Positions 1 to 5,113 of a DNA stretch of 6,264 nt are shown here, piece by piece. The notes beneath the pieces were generated by a model. It saw nothing but the letters and a program-made list of their open reading frames with translations. It searched no databases and was not told the DNA's origin. Where the stretch lies: contig CACZPE010000353.1 of assembly GCA_902782875.1 (NCBI GenBank), positions 1 to 6,264 of the forward strand, read 5' to 3'. Source of the stretch: an uncultured Ruminococcus sp. Its GTDB lineage: Bacteria; Bacillota_A; Clostridia; Oscillospirales; Ruminococcaceae. How positions within the stretch are numbered: position 1 is the first letter of the stretch; each line of letters opens with the position of its first letter. Both the position numbers and the translations under genes were made by a program.

Positions 1-124
1 CTGTTGTTACAGCTGTCGTGCCATATGTATTTTCTGTCTGTGATGGTCTGTCGGATCCGGTGCATGATACGAGGGAACAGGCACAGATAAGAGCGATGGA
101 AAAACATATCTGTATTTTATGCAC
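1..124 (-). CDS. Putative lipoprotein, 5' end only (runs off left edge)
   Basis: Reading the minus strand from a GTG at 124-122 gives an open frame of 41 codons that continues past the window edge. The N-terminus is a textbook lipoprotein signal: MHK, a hydrophobic core (IQICFSIALICACS, residues 4-17), then the lipobox LVSC with the acylated cysteine at residue 21. A polar Ser/Thr/Gln-rich linker follows (TGSDRPSQTENTYGTTAVTT). The start is supported by a GGGGTGG ribosome binding site 5 nt upstream and a strong promoter whose predicted start lies about 30 nt before the GTG. The expected fate is lipid attachment to the outer face of the cytoplasmic membrane. The functional domain lies outside the window, so the role (for example a solute-binding protein) is unknown. 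The gene is divergent from the serine hydrolase operon. It overlaps an open plus-strand frame that lacks any start signals. Confidence 0.72.
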   Translation of the reverse strand, partial: MHKIQICFSIALICACSLVSCTGSDRPSQTENTYGTTAVTT

Positions 125-129
125 AGTAT

Positions 130-136
130 CCACCCC
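130..136 (-). promoter_or_regulatory. Ribosome binding site for the lipoprotein GTG start
   Basis: GGGGTGG on the minus strand lies 5 nt before the GTG at 124. It pairs with the 3' end of 16S rRNA if G-U pairs are allowed. The ATG just upstream (140-138) opens a frame that hits TAA after seven codons, so it is not the start. An in-frame TTG at 145 has a GGAAAGTGA in front of it, but that motif straddles the predicted transcription start, so GTG-124 is preferred. Confidence 0.6.
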
Positions 137-161
137 GCATATCAATGATCACTTTCCACGT

Positions 162-190
162 AGTATATCACAAAAAAATAACATAGTCAA
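162..190 (-). promoter_or_regulatory. SigA-type promoter for the leftward lipoprotein gene
   Basis: On the minus strand the -35 box is TTGACT (190-185) and the -10 box is TATACT (167-162), separated by exactly 17 nt. TG at 170-169 adds an extended -10 element, and the spacer contains a run of seven T. Transcription should begin near 155, giving a leader of about 30 nt before the GTG at 124. Confidence 0.75.
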
Positions 191-205
191 TGCCGGCAGG
201 TTTTG

Positions 206-234
206 ACTCCACTCTTCACACTTCAAACTCCACT
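206..234. repeat. Direct repeat ACTCCACT, two copies 21 bp apart
   Basis: ACTCCACT occurs at 206-213 and 227-234, start to start 21 bp, which is two turns of B-DNA. Between them lie two abutting similar heptamers, CTTCACA (214-220) and CTTCAAA (221-227). The block sits just upstream of the leftward -35 box, at about -51 to -79 from its predicted start, where an activator could bind. The repeat is visible; its role as an operator is inference. Confidence 0.4.
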
Positions 235-280
235 ATGTCTTAAAATCAGATTAAAATATCATTATATTATGCTAAAGTCC

Positions 281-309
281 TTGATTTTGAGCCGCTGATG
301 CGGTATTAT
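281..309 (+). promoter_or_regulatory. Probable promoter for the serine hydrolase operon
   Basis: The -35 box TTGATT (281-286) and -10 box TATTAT (304-309) are separated by 17 nt. Transcription would start near 316, about 36 nt before the ATG at 352. The dyad CCGC-TGAT-GCGG (292-303) fills the spacer. A second near-palindrome, TATTAT-C-ATAATA (304-316), covers the -10 box. Either could be a repressor site. The -35 match is only four of six, so this is less certain than the other two promoters in the window. Confidence 0.5.
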
Positions 310-340
310 CATAATATCATAAGTTGGGGAACTGTGTACA

Positions 341-349
341 GGGGAGAGG
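341..349 (+). promoter_or_regulatory. Ribosome binding site that fixes the serine hydrolase start
   Basis: GGGGAGAGG lies directly before the ATG at 352. It decides between this ATG and the in-frame ATG at 298. The upstream one has no ribosome binding site, would put a non-signal-like segment of 18 residues before the signal peptide, and lies before the predicted transcription start. Confidence 0.75.
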
Positions 350-351
350 TT

Positions 352-1698
352 ATGAAAAAAACACTATCGTTTTTATGTATATTGTTATGTGCGGCACTTA
401 TAAGTGCGACATTCGCCTTCGGCTGCCCTGTTTCGGCGGCAGGTGATGACGCAGCGGATATGATAGAGCGCTTCCGCCGTGAGACGGGCTGTGACAGCGT
501 GAGTGCGGTGATATACAACAAGGGGGATATATCATACTACGGCGACAACGACGCACTCTATCAGATAGGCTCTATGACCAAGGCGTTCACGGGCCTTGCG
601 GTGCAGCAGCTCACAGAGCAGGGGCTTATAAACGGGAATGATCTTGTGTCCGATCATCTCGAGGGCTTTGAGGCATACTACAACGGCGAAAGAGCTGATA
701 TCACGATAGCTGATCTTATGGCTCAGAAAAGCGGATACACAAACAGCGAAACGGATTATCCGAGTGCGGATGAGGGCATGACCCTTTCGGAATGGGTGAT
801 GACCATATCCGGAAAGGAGCTTAAATGCGCTCCCGGCACGGAGTACAACTACTCAAACGTTAACTACGATCTGCTCGGTGCGGTGATAGAGAGCGTTACG
901 GGGAGTACATATGCGGAGTATATGCAAAACGAGGTGTTCGCGCCCCTGGGCCTTGAAGACACCTATGCATCCGTCCCCGACAGCACGCGCATCACCGAGG
1001 GCACAAGGCTCGGATACCGACAGACATTCGTATCAAGGATACCCGTAAGAGAAGCAAGCATCCCCGCGGGATATATCTATTCGGACACGGAGGATATGGC
1101 AAAATGGATGCAGTTCTGGCTCGGTGATTCAAAGAATATGGGCACCGCAAGGGCCGGCATACTTTCTATGGTCAATGAGGACGGCAGCTACTATGCGGGC
1201 TGGGAGAATTTCGGCGACAGGACGGGCCATTCGGGCGGCACGCCGAACTATTCCTCAAGGATAGTATTCTCGGAGGAAGAACAGATAGGAGTATGTGTTC
1301 TCACCGACTTAAACGTTGCGGCAACTACAGACAGCCTGTGCAATTCGCTTTTTGATATCACCGCAGGCAAGGGCGGCGGTAAGCTTGCAACAGATGTATG
1401 GACCGTGTTTGATATAGTTTTTACAATCGTCAGCGTTATATGTCTTGCACTTCTCGCGGTGATAATACGCACAAAGAAGAACGGAGTGCTCATAGCCTCA
1501 TGGGCGGTGCTGATACTCCTCCTTGCGGCGATAATAATACTCTTCCCCTCAATATTCGGTGCAGGCATAAATGATATACTCTTTACCTGGGCACCCTGGA
1601 GCGTTGCGGGAGGCATAGCGTTTATGGCGGCTGATACCGCCGCGGCGATAATAAAGCTTCTTTTTCAGCAGAAAGAACGAAAGGCACTGATGGTATAA
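352..1698 (+). CDS. Membrane-anchored serine hydrolase, class C beta-lactamase/PBP4*-like
   Basis: This 448-residue protein belongs to the beta-lactamase-related serine hydrolases (COG1680 type), which include D,D-peptidases, esterases and transpeptidase-like enzymes acting outside the membrane. A signal peptide covers residues 1-30 (MKKT, hydrophobic core, PVSAA cleavage region). The catalytic signatures are all present: SMTK (Ser74, Lys77), YSN (Tyr167-Asn169) and HSGG (His293-Gly296, the KTG-box equivalent). The catalytic domain ends near residue 345. Three transmembrane helices follow at about 350-372, 380-402 and 416-437. The basic RTKKNG loop and the QQKERK tail then fall on the cytoplasmic side, so the enzyme domain is held outside. 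The HSG box instead of KTG is common in D-aminopeptidase/esterase-like members and argues against a true antibiotic-resistance beta-lactamase. The substrate is unknown; peptidoglycan peptides or D-amino-acid compounds are plausible. The stop overlaps the next start (TAATG), so the genes are likely translationally coupled. Confidence 0.9.
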   Translation: MKKTLSFLCILLCAALISATFAFGCPVSAAGDDAADMIERFRRETGCDSVSAVIYNKGDISYYGDNDALYQIGSMTKAFTGLAVQQLTEQGLINGNDLVSDHLEGFEAYYNGERADITIADLMAQKSGYTNSETDYPSADEGMTLSEWVMTISGKELKCAPGTEYNYSNVNYDLLGAVIESVTGSTYAEYMQNEVFAPLGLEDTYASVPDSTRITEGTRLGYRQTFVSRIPVREASIPAGYIYSDTEDMAKWMQFWLGDSKNMGTARAGILSMVNEDGSYYAGWENFGDRTGHSGGTPNYSSRIVFSEEEQIGVCVLTDLNVAATTDSLCNSLFDITAGKGGGKLATDVWTVFDIVFTIVSVICLALLAVIIRTKKNGVLIASWAVLILLLAAIIILFPSIFGAGINDILFTWAPWSVAGGIAFMAADTAAAIIKLLFQQKERKALMV

Positions 1699-2333
1699 TG
1701 AAAAGAGATCCCAAAGTAATGATAATCGCACTGCCGTTTATGGCGGCCATGTTCATGCTGTGGTCGCAGCTGAACAAAAAGGCAAATGATGATTTTCAGA
1801 GAAAGATATCCATGGAAGAGCCCGCTCCGCCGCAGGCGAATATGCATATAGACGCAGGCGGTTCGGACAGGATATCGGAGAGCTTTTCCAACAGGGGAAA
1901 GGTCACGTATACAGTCGATATCGATTCAACCGAGGGATTTATATATCTCTATGACAGCAAGGGCAGGATCGTCGATCATATCAGCTATACCGCACAGGAT
2001 ATGCCCGTGAATCGTACAGCGGATGTGAAAAAGGGGACAACCACCCTTGAGGTGACAAGAACAGCCGTATCAAAGGGAACGGGAGAAGCGTATGCGGATA
2101 TATCCTTCACGCCCGACCGCGGGGCTGTATCTGACAAGATATCGGTAAGCGTGCTTGTGATAGCGGGGATAGTTACATTGCTCGCACTTGTATCTCCTCA
2201 CAGGGGCAGAATGCTCGGCAGGCTGTTTATGAAGGACGGTCTGGTCAGGGAGGAGTTCAGCACTCCCCTTGATAATATGGAGGAAGTTTTACATACAGAA
2301 GAGATCATTGACAGATTCAGGGATGATCAGTAA
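1698..2333 (+). CDS. Bitopic membrane protein, first of three related exported-domain proteins
   Basis: I do not recognise a named family for this 211-residue protein. It has an N-terminal hydrophobic segment (about 7-23, after MKRDPK) that looks like an uncleaved signal anchor. A beta-strand-rich domain follows at about 48-138, then a second transmembrane helix (148-166). The acidic cytoplasmic tail (about 180-211) is rich in Glu and Asp and ends RFRDDQ. The extracytoplasmic domain contains IDSTEGFIYLYDSKGRIVD (75-93) followed by KKGTTTLEVTRT (111-122). The next gene repeats this block with 14 of 19 identical residues in the first part. The layout (strand, YDSKG turn, KG-x-TxLEVT strand) resembles PPC-type beta-sandwich domains, but that is inference. 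The ATG overlaps the hydrolase stop by one base and has no good ribosome binding site, so expression probably depends on coupling to the enzyme. Confidence 0.85.
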   Translation: MKRDPKVMIIALPFMAAMFMLWSQLNKKANDDFQRKISMEEPAPPQANMHIDAGGSDRISESFSNRGKVTYTVDIDSTEGFIYLYDSKGRIVDHISYTAQDMPVNRTADVKKGTTTLEVTRTAVSKGTGEAYADISFTPDRGAVSDKISVSVLVIAGIVTLLALVSPHRGRMLGRLFMKDGLVREEFSTPLDNMEEVLHTEEIIDRFRDDQ

Positions 2334-2360
2334 GATCAGTAATACAGAGGGGGCAGGAAT

Positions 2361-2957
2361 ATGAAGATCCGCGTTATAGTATCATTTATAATAGGTCTTG
2401 TGCTTTCGGTGATAATATCGGCAGACTGCTCTGCTCTGACCGACAGCAGCTTTGACAAGTCTCTCACCATCGGCAGGGGCGGGAGTGAGAAGATCAATGT
2501 GGATATAGGCGAAAAGGGCTCTCTGACCTATGATATGAGCATAGATTCCTCAGAGGGGGTAATATATGTCTATGACAGCAAGGGCAGGACGATAGATACA
2601 TATATCTATACCGGCAAGACTGTCGCTCAGAGGGAGATAGCCGTTACAAAGGGAAAATACACCATAGAGATAACAAGGAGCGCATCATCAACAGGCAGCG
2701 GTGATATCACCGCAAGGATAGGCTGCAAGGTAAGCGCTGAAAAGCGTGCAGCAGAGGATATGAGCGGCATGATCGGCGTTATGGTGCTGCTTATTATCGT
2801 GAGCATACTCTATCCGAGAAGAAGATACGGTTACGGCTACGGCTACCGTTACCGCTGGCTGGGGGATATGATATTCGGCAGACGCAGACACGGCGGCGGC
2901 AATGTGCATAATGTTATGCTTTTCCGTGATGATTTTGACGATCATTCGTGGTTTTGA
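2361..2957 (+). CDS. Exported membrane-anchored protein, second paralogue, with Tyr/Arg-rich tail
   Basis: A 198-residue protein of unrecognised family. A Sec signal peptide covers residues 1-25 (MKIRVIVSF ... SADCSA); the cysteine is preceded by Asp, so it is not a lipobox. The beta-rich domain at about 32-122 is the closest relative of the previous gene's domain (IDSSEGVIYVYDSKGRTID 61-79, TKGKYTIEITRS 96-107). One transmembrane helix lies at 134-151. The cytoplasmic tail is unusual: RRRYGYGYGYRYRW (153-166), a second basic RRRHGGG (174-180), and an acidic aromatic end (FRDDFDDHSWF). A strong AGAGGGGG/AGGA ribosome binding site precedes the ATG. It sits 27 nt after the preceding stop, in the same operon. 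A binding or scaffold partner for the neighbouring serine hydrolase is plausible but unproven. Confidence 0.85.
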   Translation: MKIRVIVSFIIGLVLSVIISADCSALTDSSFDKSLTIGRGGSEKINVDIGEKGSLTYDMSIDSSEGVIYVYDSKGRTIDTYIYTGKTVAQREIAVTKGKYTIEITRSASSTGSGDITARIGCKVSAEKRAAEDMSGMIGVMVLLIIVSILYPRRRYGYGYGYRYRWLGDMIFGRRRHGGGNVHNVMLFRDDFDDHSWF

Positions 2958-2963
2958 AGGAGA
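2957..2963 (+). promoter_or_regulatory. Ribosome binding site with long spacing (third paralogue)
   Basis: AAGGAGA overlaps the preceding stop codon and lies 14 nt before the ATG at 2978, longer than the usual 5-9 nt. No nearer start exists in frame: a TAA at 2969-2971 closes the frame upstream. Translation may therefore be weaker than that of its neighbours. Confidence 0.5.
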
Positions 2964-2977
2964 CCTTATAACACAAG

Positions 2978-3520
2978 ATGAAAATTCGTATCATAATATC
3001 AGTTATCATATCGGTAATGATCATGTTTGGGATGTCGGCAGAATGCTCTGCGCAGACACATTCTGAAACAAAGGAGATCGATGTGCCCGCCGGCAGCAGC
3101 GAGAGTATTACACTGAATGTAAAGGGCACGGGCAGGGGCTCACATCCTGTCAGCTTTCTGATCAGAACGGATATTTCCGACGGATATATGGTCGTATACG
3201 ACAAGGATTACAACCGCATAGACAGAGCGGAGATCACGGAAGGAAGAGCGAGCGGCACCTTCAGCGTGCCTGACGGAAAATATACCGTGATGATCGGCAA
3301 CAACGGCGAAGAGAGCGGCAGTGCAACAGCATTTTTTGAGTATGAAGGAAATGCGGCAGGCTCGGGTATATCCGGAGCGACCGGCGATCTGCTGAAGATC
3401 TTCGGCGGTGCCGTGGTATCGGTAATATGTTTTCTGTTCCGCGCACAGATCTTTTCGGAGATTCATACATACAGCGGTATGAACAGCTTCTCCCTCGGCA
3501 GGGATTACAGCAAGAAATAA
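2978..3520 (+). CDS. Exported membrane-anchored protein, third and most divergent paralogue
   Basis: A 180-residue protein of unrecognised family. Its signal peptide (1-25) closely copies that of the preceding gene: MKIRIIISVI against MKIRVIVSFI, and SAECSA against SADCSA, which points to tandem duplication. The mature domain (about 30-124) keeps the same order of elements: TDISDGYMVVYDKDYNRID at 64-82 (8 of 19 identical to the second paralogue) and PDGKYTVMIGNN at 98-109. It has lost the YDSKG turn. A Gly/Ser-rich linker (124-136) leads to a single hydrophobic segment at about 139-155 (LLKIFGGAVVSVICFLF). The remaining tail of about 25 residues ends in basic DYSKK. It is the last gene before a hairpin, so it probably closes the operon. 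The shared fold is inferred from motif order. Confidence 0.82.
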   Translation: MKIRIIISVIISVMIMFGMSAECSAQTHSETKEIDVPAGSSESITLNVKGTGRGSHPVSFLIRTDISDGYMVVYDKDYNRIDRAEITEGRASGTFSVPDGKYTVMIGNNGEESGSATAFFEYEGNAAGSGISGATGDLLKIFGGAVVSVICFLFRAQIFSEIHTYSGMNSFSLGRDYSKK

Positions 3521-3528
3521 CTATCGGC

Positions 3529-3552
3529 GGCGCAGGTGACCCCTGCGCCTTT
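3529..3552 (+). terminator. Probable intrinsic terminator of the hydrolase operon
   Basis: A perfect 8-bp GC-rich stem, GGCGCAGG (3529-3536) and CCTGCGCC (3542-3549), with a 5-nt loop, starts 9 nt after the stop. Only three T follow before GAT, so the U-tract is poor and termination may be incomplete. The hairpin lies ahead of the next promoter. Confidence 0.55.
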
Positions 3553-3595
3553 GATATGCACTACAAATTTCACACAAATTTCCCAGAGCGGTGTA

Positions 3596-3625
3596 TTGAC
3601 AACAGAGGGCATTCCGTTATATAAT
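3596..3625 (+). promoter_or_regulatory. Perfect-consensus SigA promoter of the mreB operon
   Basis: Both hexamers are exact: TTGACA (3596-3601) and TATAAT (3620-3625), with an 18-nt spacer. Transcription should start near 3632, leaving a leader of about 29 nt before the ATG at 3661. This rules out the in-frame TTG at 3631 as the start, since it would sit at the very 5' end of the transcript. Confidence 0.88.
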
Positions 3626-3651
3626 TAAAGTTGGATCATATACAAACAAAC

Positions 3652-3657
3652 GGAGAG
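3652..3657 (+). promoter_or_regulatory. Ribosome binding site for the mreB ATG
   Basis: GGAGAG ends 3 nt before the ATG at 3661 (5 nt counted from the GGAG core). Together with the promoter it sets the start so that the protein opens with MDIGIDLGTAN, the normal beginning of the MreB core. Confidence 0.65.
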
Positions 3658-3660
3658 ATT

Positions 3661-4683
3661 ATGGATATAGGGATAGACCTCGGCACTGCCAATATTATGA
3701 TAACAATGGGCGACAGGGGCATAGTATTCTATGAGCCGTCGGTAGTTGCCTTCAATAAGCGCACGGACGAGATAATCGCCGTAGGTATGGAGGCTTACCG
3801 CATGATCGGCAAGACCCCCGAATATATCGCCGTCATACGCCCCTTAAGCGACGGTGTGATATCCGATTATGATATGGCGGACACCCTTATAAAGGAATGT
3901 CTGCACCGTGTCACGGGCAGACAGATGATAATGCCGAGGATAATAATATGTATACCCTCTCTTGCGACCGATGTGGAGAGTCGTGCGGTAATAGATGCCG
4001 CGAGAGAGACAGGCGCACAGAAGGTATACCTGATAGAAGAGCCCGTTGCGGCTCTGCTCGGTGCAGGTGTGGATATCTCAAAGCCTCACGGGCATATGGT
4101 GGTCGATATCGGCGGCGGTACTACCGATATAGCGGTGCTGTCCATGAACGGCATAGTTGTGAAGAACTCCATAAAGCTCGGCGGCAACAAGATAGACCAG
4201 GCGATAATAAAATATGTATCCGGCCGCTACCGTATACTCATCGGCGAGCGTATGGCGGAGAATGCAAAGATAACCCTTTCCGAGGTGTGCAATCCCAACG
4301 GCAGCAGAAAGCTCACCGTAAAGGGACGCGATATGGTGACAGGTCTGCCCGCAAAGGTGGAGCTTACCGATTATGATGTGTACAAGGCCGTGATAGAACT
4401 GATAAACGAGCTGCTCGAGGCTGTGCGTGCGCTGCTTGAGGTGACTCCTCCCGAGCTTGCGGGCGATATATACTCCGAGGGTATAACGCTCACGGGCGGC
4501 GGTGCGCTGATTGGCGGCCTTGACAAGCTTATCGAAAAGGAACTCAGGGTAAGGACGATAGTGGCGGAGGATCCGATACGGTGTGTGGCAAGGGGAACAG
4601 GCCTTGCGTTCAAGCATATAGACACTCTGAGCAACGGATTTGAGAGAATAGCAATGTACGGCTATTCTGACAAAAAAGGATGA
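3661..4683 (+). CDS. mreB: MreB/Mbl-family bacterial actin
   Basis: A 340-residue actin-fold ATPase, normal length for the family. MreB-type proteins form short membrane-bound filaments under the cytoplasmic membrane and guide the peptidoglycan elongation machinery. The nucleotide-site motifs are intact: phosphate-1 DLGTAN (6-11), IEEPVAALLGAG (125-136), phosphate-2 DIGGGTTD (149-156) and the adenosine motif LTGGGALIGGLD (277-288). MreB-specific stretches include IGERMAENAK (194-203), GRDMVTGLPAKVELT (222-236), TPPELAGDI (262-270) and AEDPIRCVARGTG (302-314). Some positions look divergent: IPSLATDVE (98-106) where I recall VPSGIT-type sequence, and MIMPR (89-93) in place of the aromatic FFKPR-type loop. 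No mreC or mreD follows within the window, so this may be an Mbl/MreBH-like extra copy rather than the main mreB. It has its own strong promoter and is followed after 4 nt by the CBS gene. The predicted leader is about 29 nt. Confidence 0.93.
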   Translation: MDIGIDLGTANIMITMGDRGIVFYEPSVVAFNKRTDEIIAVGMEAYRMIGKTPEYIAVIRPLSDGVISDYDMADTLIKECLHRVTGRQMIMPRIIICIPSLATDVESRAVIDAARETGAQKVYLIEEPVAALLGAGVDISKPHGHMVVDIGGGTTDIAVLSMNGIVVKNSIKLGGNKIDQAIIKYVSGRYRILIGERMAENAKITLSEVCNPNGSRKLTVKGRDMVTGLPAKVELTDYDVYKAVIELINELLEAVRALLEVTPPELAGDIYSEGITLTGGGALIGGLDKLIEKELRVRTIVAEDPIRCVARGTGLAFKHIDTLSNGFERIAMYGYSDKKG

Positions 4684-4687
4684 TAAT

Positions 4688-5113
4688 ATGAACACTGCAA
4701 TGCTTTTGAAGCCGAAATCGCAGGTGTCATATCTCTACGGTGATATGTCCGCAGGCGAGGGGCTGAGAAGATTTATAAAAACGGGATTTACGGCAGTGCC
4801 TGTTATAGACAGGGAGGGGCTGTATCTCGGCGTGGTCAGCGAGAGAGATTTTCTCTACCGCATACTCGATGACGGCAGCATACTCTCTCTCGAGAATGAT
4901 TCGCTCACCGTAGCGGATCTTGCGTCAGTGACGAGGTTCGTGTCCGCGCAGATAGATACAGATCACCGCGTGCTGCTTGAAAAGATCATATCTCAGAATT
5001 TTATCCCCATAGTTGACAGCAGGGGCATGTTCTCGGGCATCGTCACAAGAAAGGATATCATACTCGCCATGAAGAAGGAGTACGGCGTTGACGACGGGAG
5101 CGTGACGGCTTGA
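4688..5113 (+). CDS. Stand-alone two-CBS-domain protein, DarB/CbpB-like
   Basis: A 141-residue cytoplasmic protein made almost only of a CBS pair: CBS1 at about 12-60 (TGFTAVPVIDREGLYLGVVSERDF region) and CBS2 at about 77-130 (NFIPIVDSRGMFSGIVTRKD region). CBS pairs bind adenine nucleotides. Size and layout resemble the Bacillus DarB (YkuL)/Listeria CbpB proteins, which bind cyclic-di-AMP and control the (p)ppGpp synthetase Rel and pyruvate carboxylase. Recalled shared features are a KTG(F/Y)TA(I/V)PV segment in CBS1 and an F-x-GI-x-TR segment in CBS2. Assignment to that receptor group is inference from memory, so no symbol is given. AAGGA (4676-4680) precedes the ATG by 7 nt and overlaps the end of mreB. 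Its last bases overlap the next start (TTGA), indicating tight co-translation. Confidence 0.88.
   Translation: MNTAMLLKPKSQVSYLYGDMSAGEGLRRFIKTGFTAVPVIDREGLYLGVVSERDFLYRILDDGSILSLENDSLTVADLASVTRFVSAQIDTDHRVLLEKIISQNFIPIVDSRGMFSGIVTRKDIILAMKKEYGVDDGSVTA
5096..5100 (+). promoter_or_regulatory. Ribosome binding site for the TTG start of the exonuclease
   Basis: GGGAG lies 9 nt before the TTG at 5110, inside the end of the CBS gene. No ATG exists near the N-terminus, and the catalytic DLE motif falls at residues 7-9, so a later start would destroy the active site. Confidence 0.65.

Noticed and set aside
18..206. Plus-strand open frame of 62 residues at the left edge (open back to base 3)
   Set aside because: It has no ribosome binding site and no recognisable protein character. 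It lies opposite a well-supported lipoprotein start and promoter on the minus strand. It could still be the tail of a gene from outside the window, but that is less likely.
298..351. Upstream ATG at 298 as the serine hydrolase start
   Set aside because: No ribosome binding site, non-signal-like extra residues, and it lies inside the predicted promoter. The ATG at 352 has a strong site and begins a standard signal peptide.
352..1698. Beta-lactamase resistance gene
   Set aside because: The fold and SxxK/YxN motifs are shared, but the HSG box and three C-terminal membrane helices fit a housekeeping serine hydrolase better than a resistance enzyme.
2361..3053. Lipoprotein signals in the second and third paralogues (SADC, SAEC)
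   Set aside because: An acidic residue directly before the cysteine does not fit a lipobox; ordinary Sec cleavage after CSA is more likely.
3427..3624. Plus-strand open frame spanning the end of the third paralogue and the mreB promoter
   Set aside because: It runs through a terminator-like hairpin and a perfect promoter, in a different frame from the real gene, with no start signals.
3631..3660. TTG at 3631 as the mreB start
   Set aside because: It coincides with the predicted transcription start, adds 10 residues not seen in the family, and lacks a ribosome binding site.
4078..4695. Long minus-strand open frame (205 residues) opposite mreB
   Set aside because: mreB motifs are intact on the plus strand; this is an antisense shadow with no start signals. 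The same applies to the minus-strand frame at 4993-5595.
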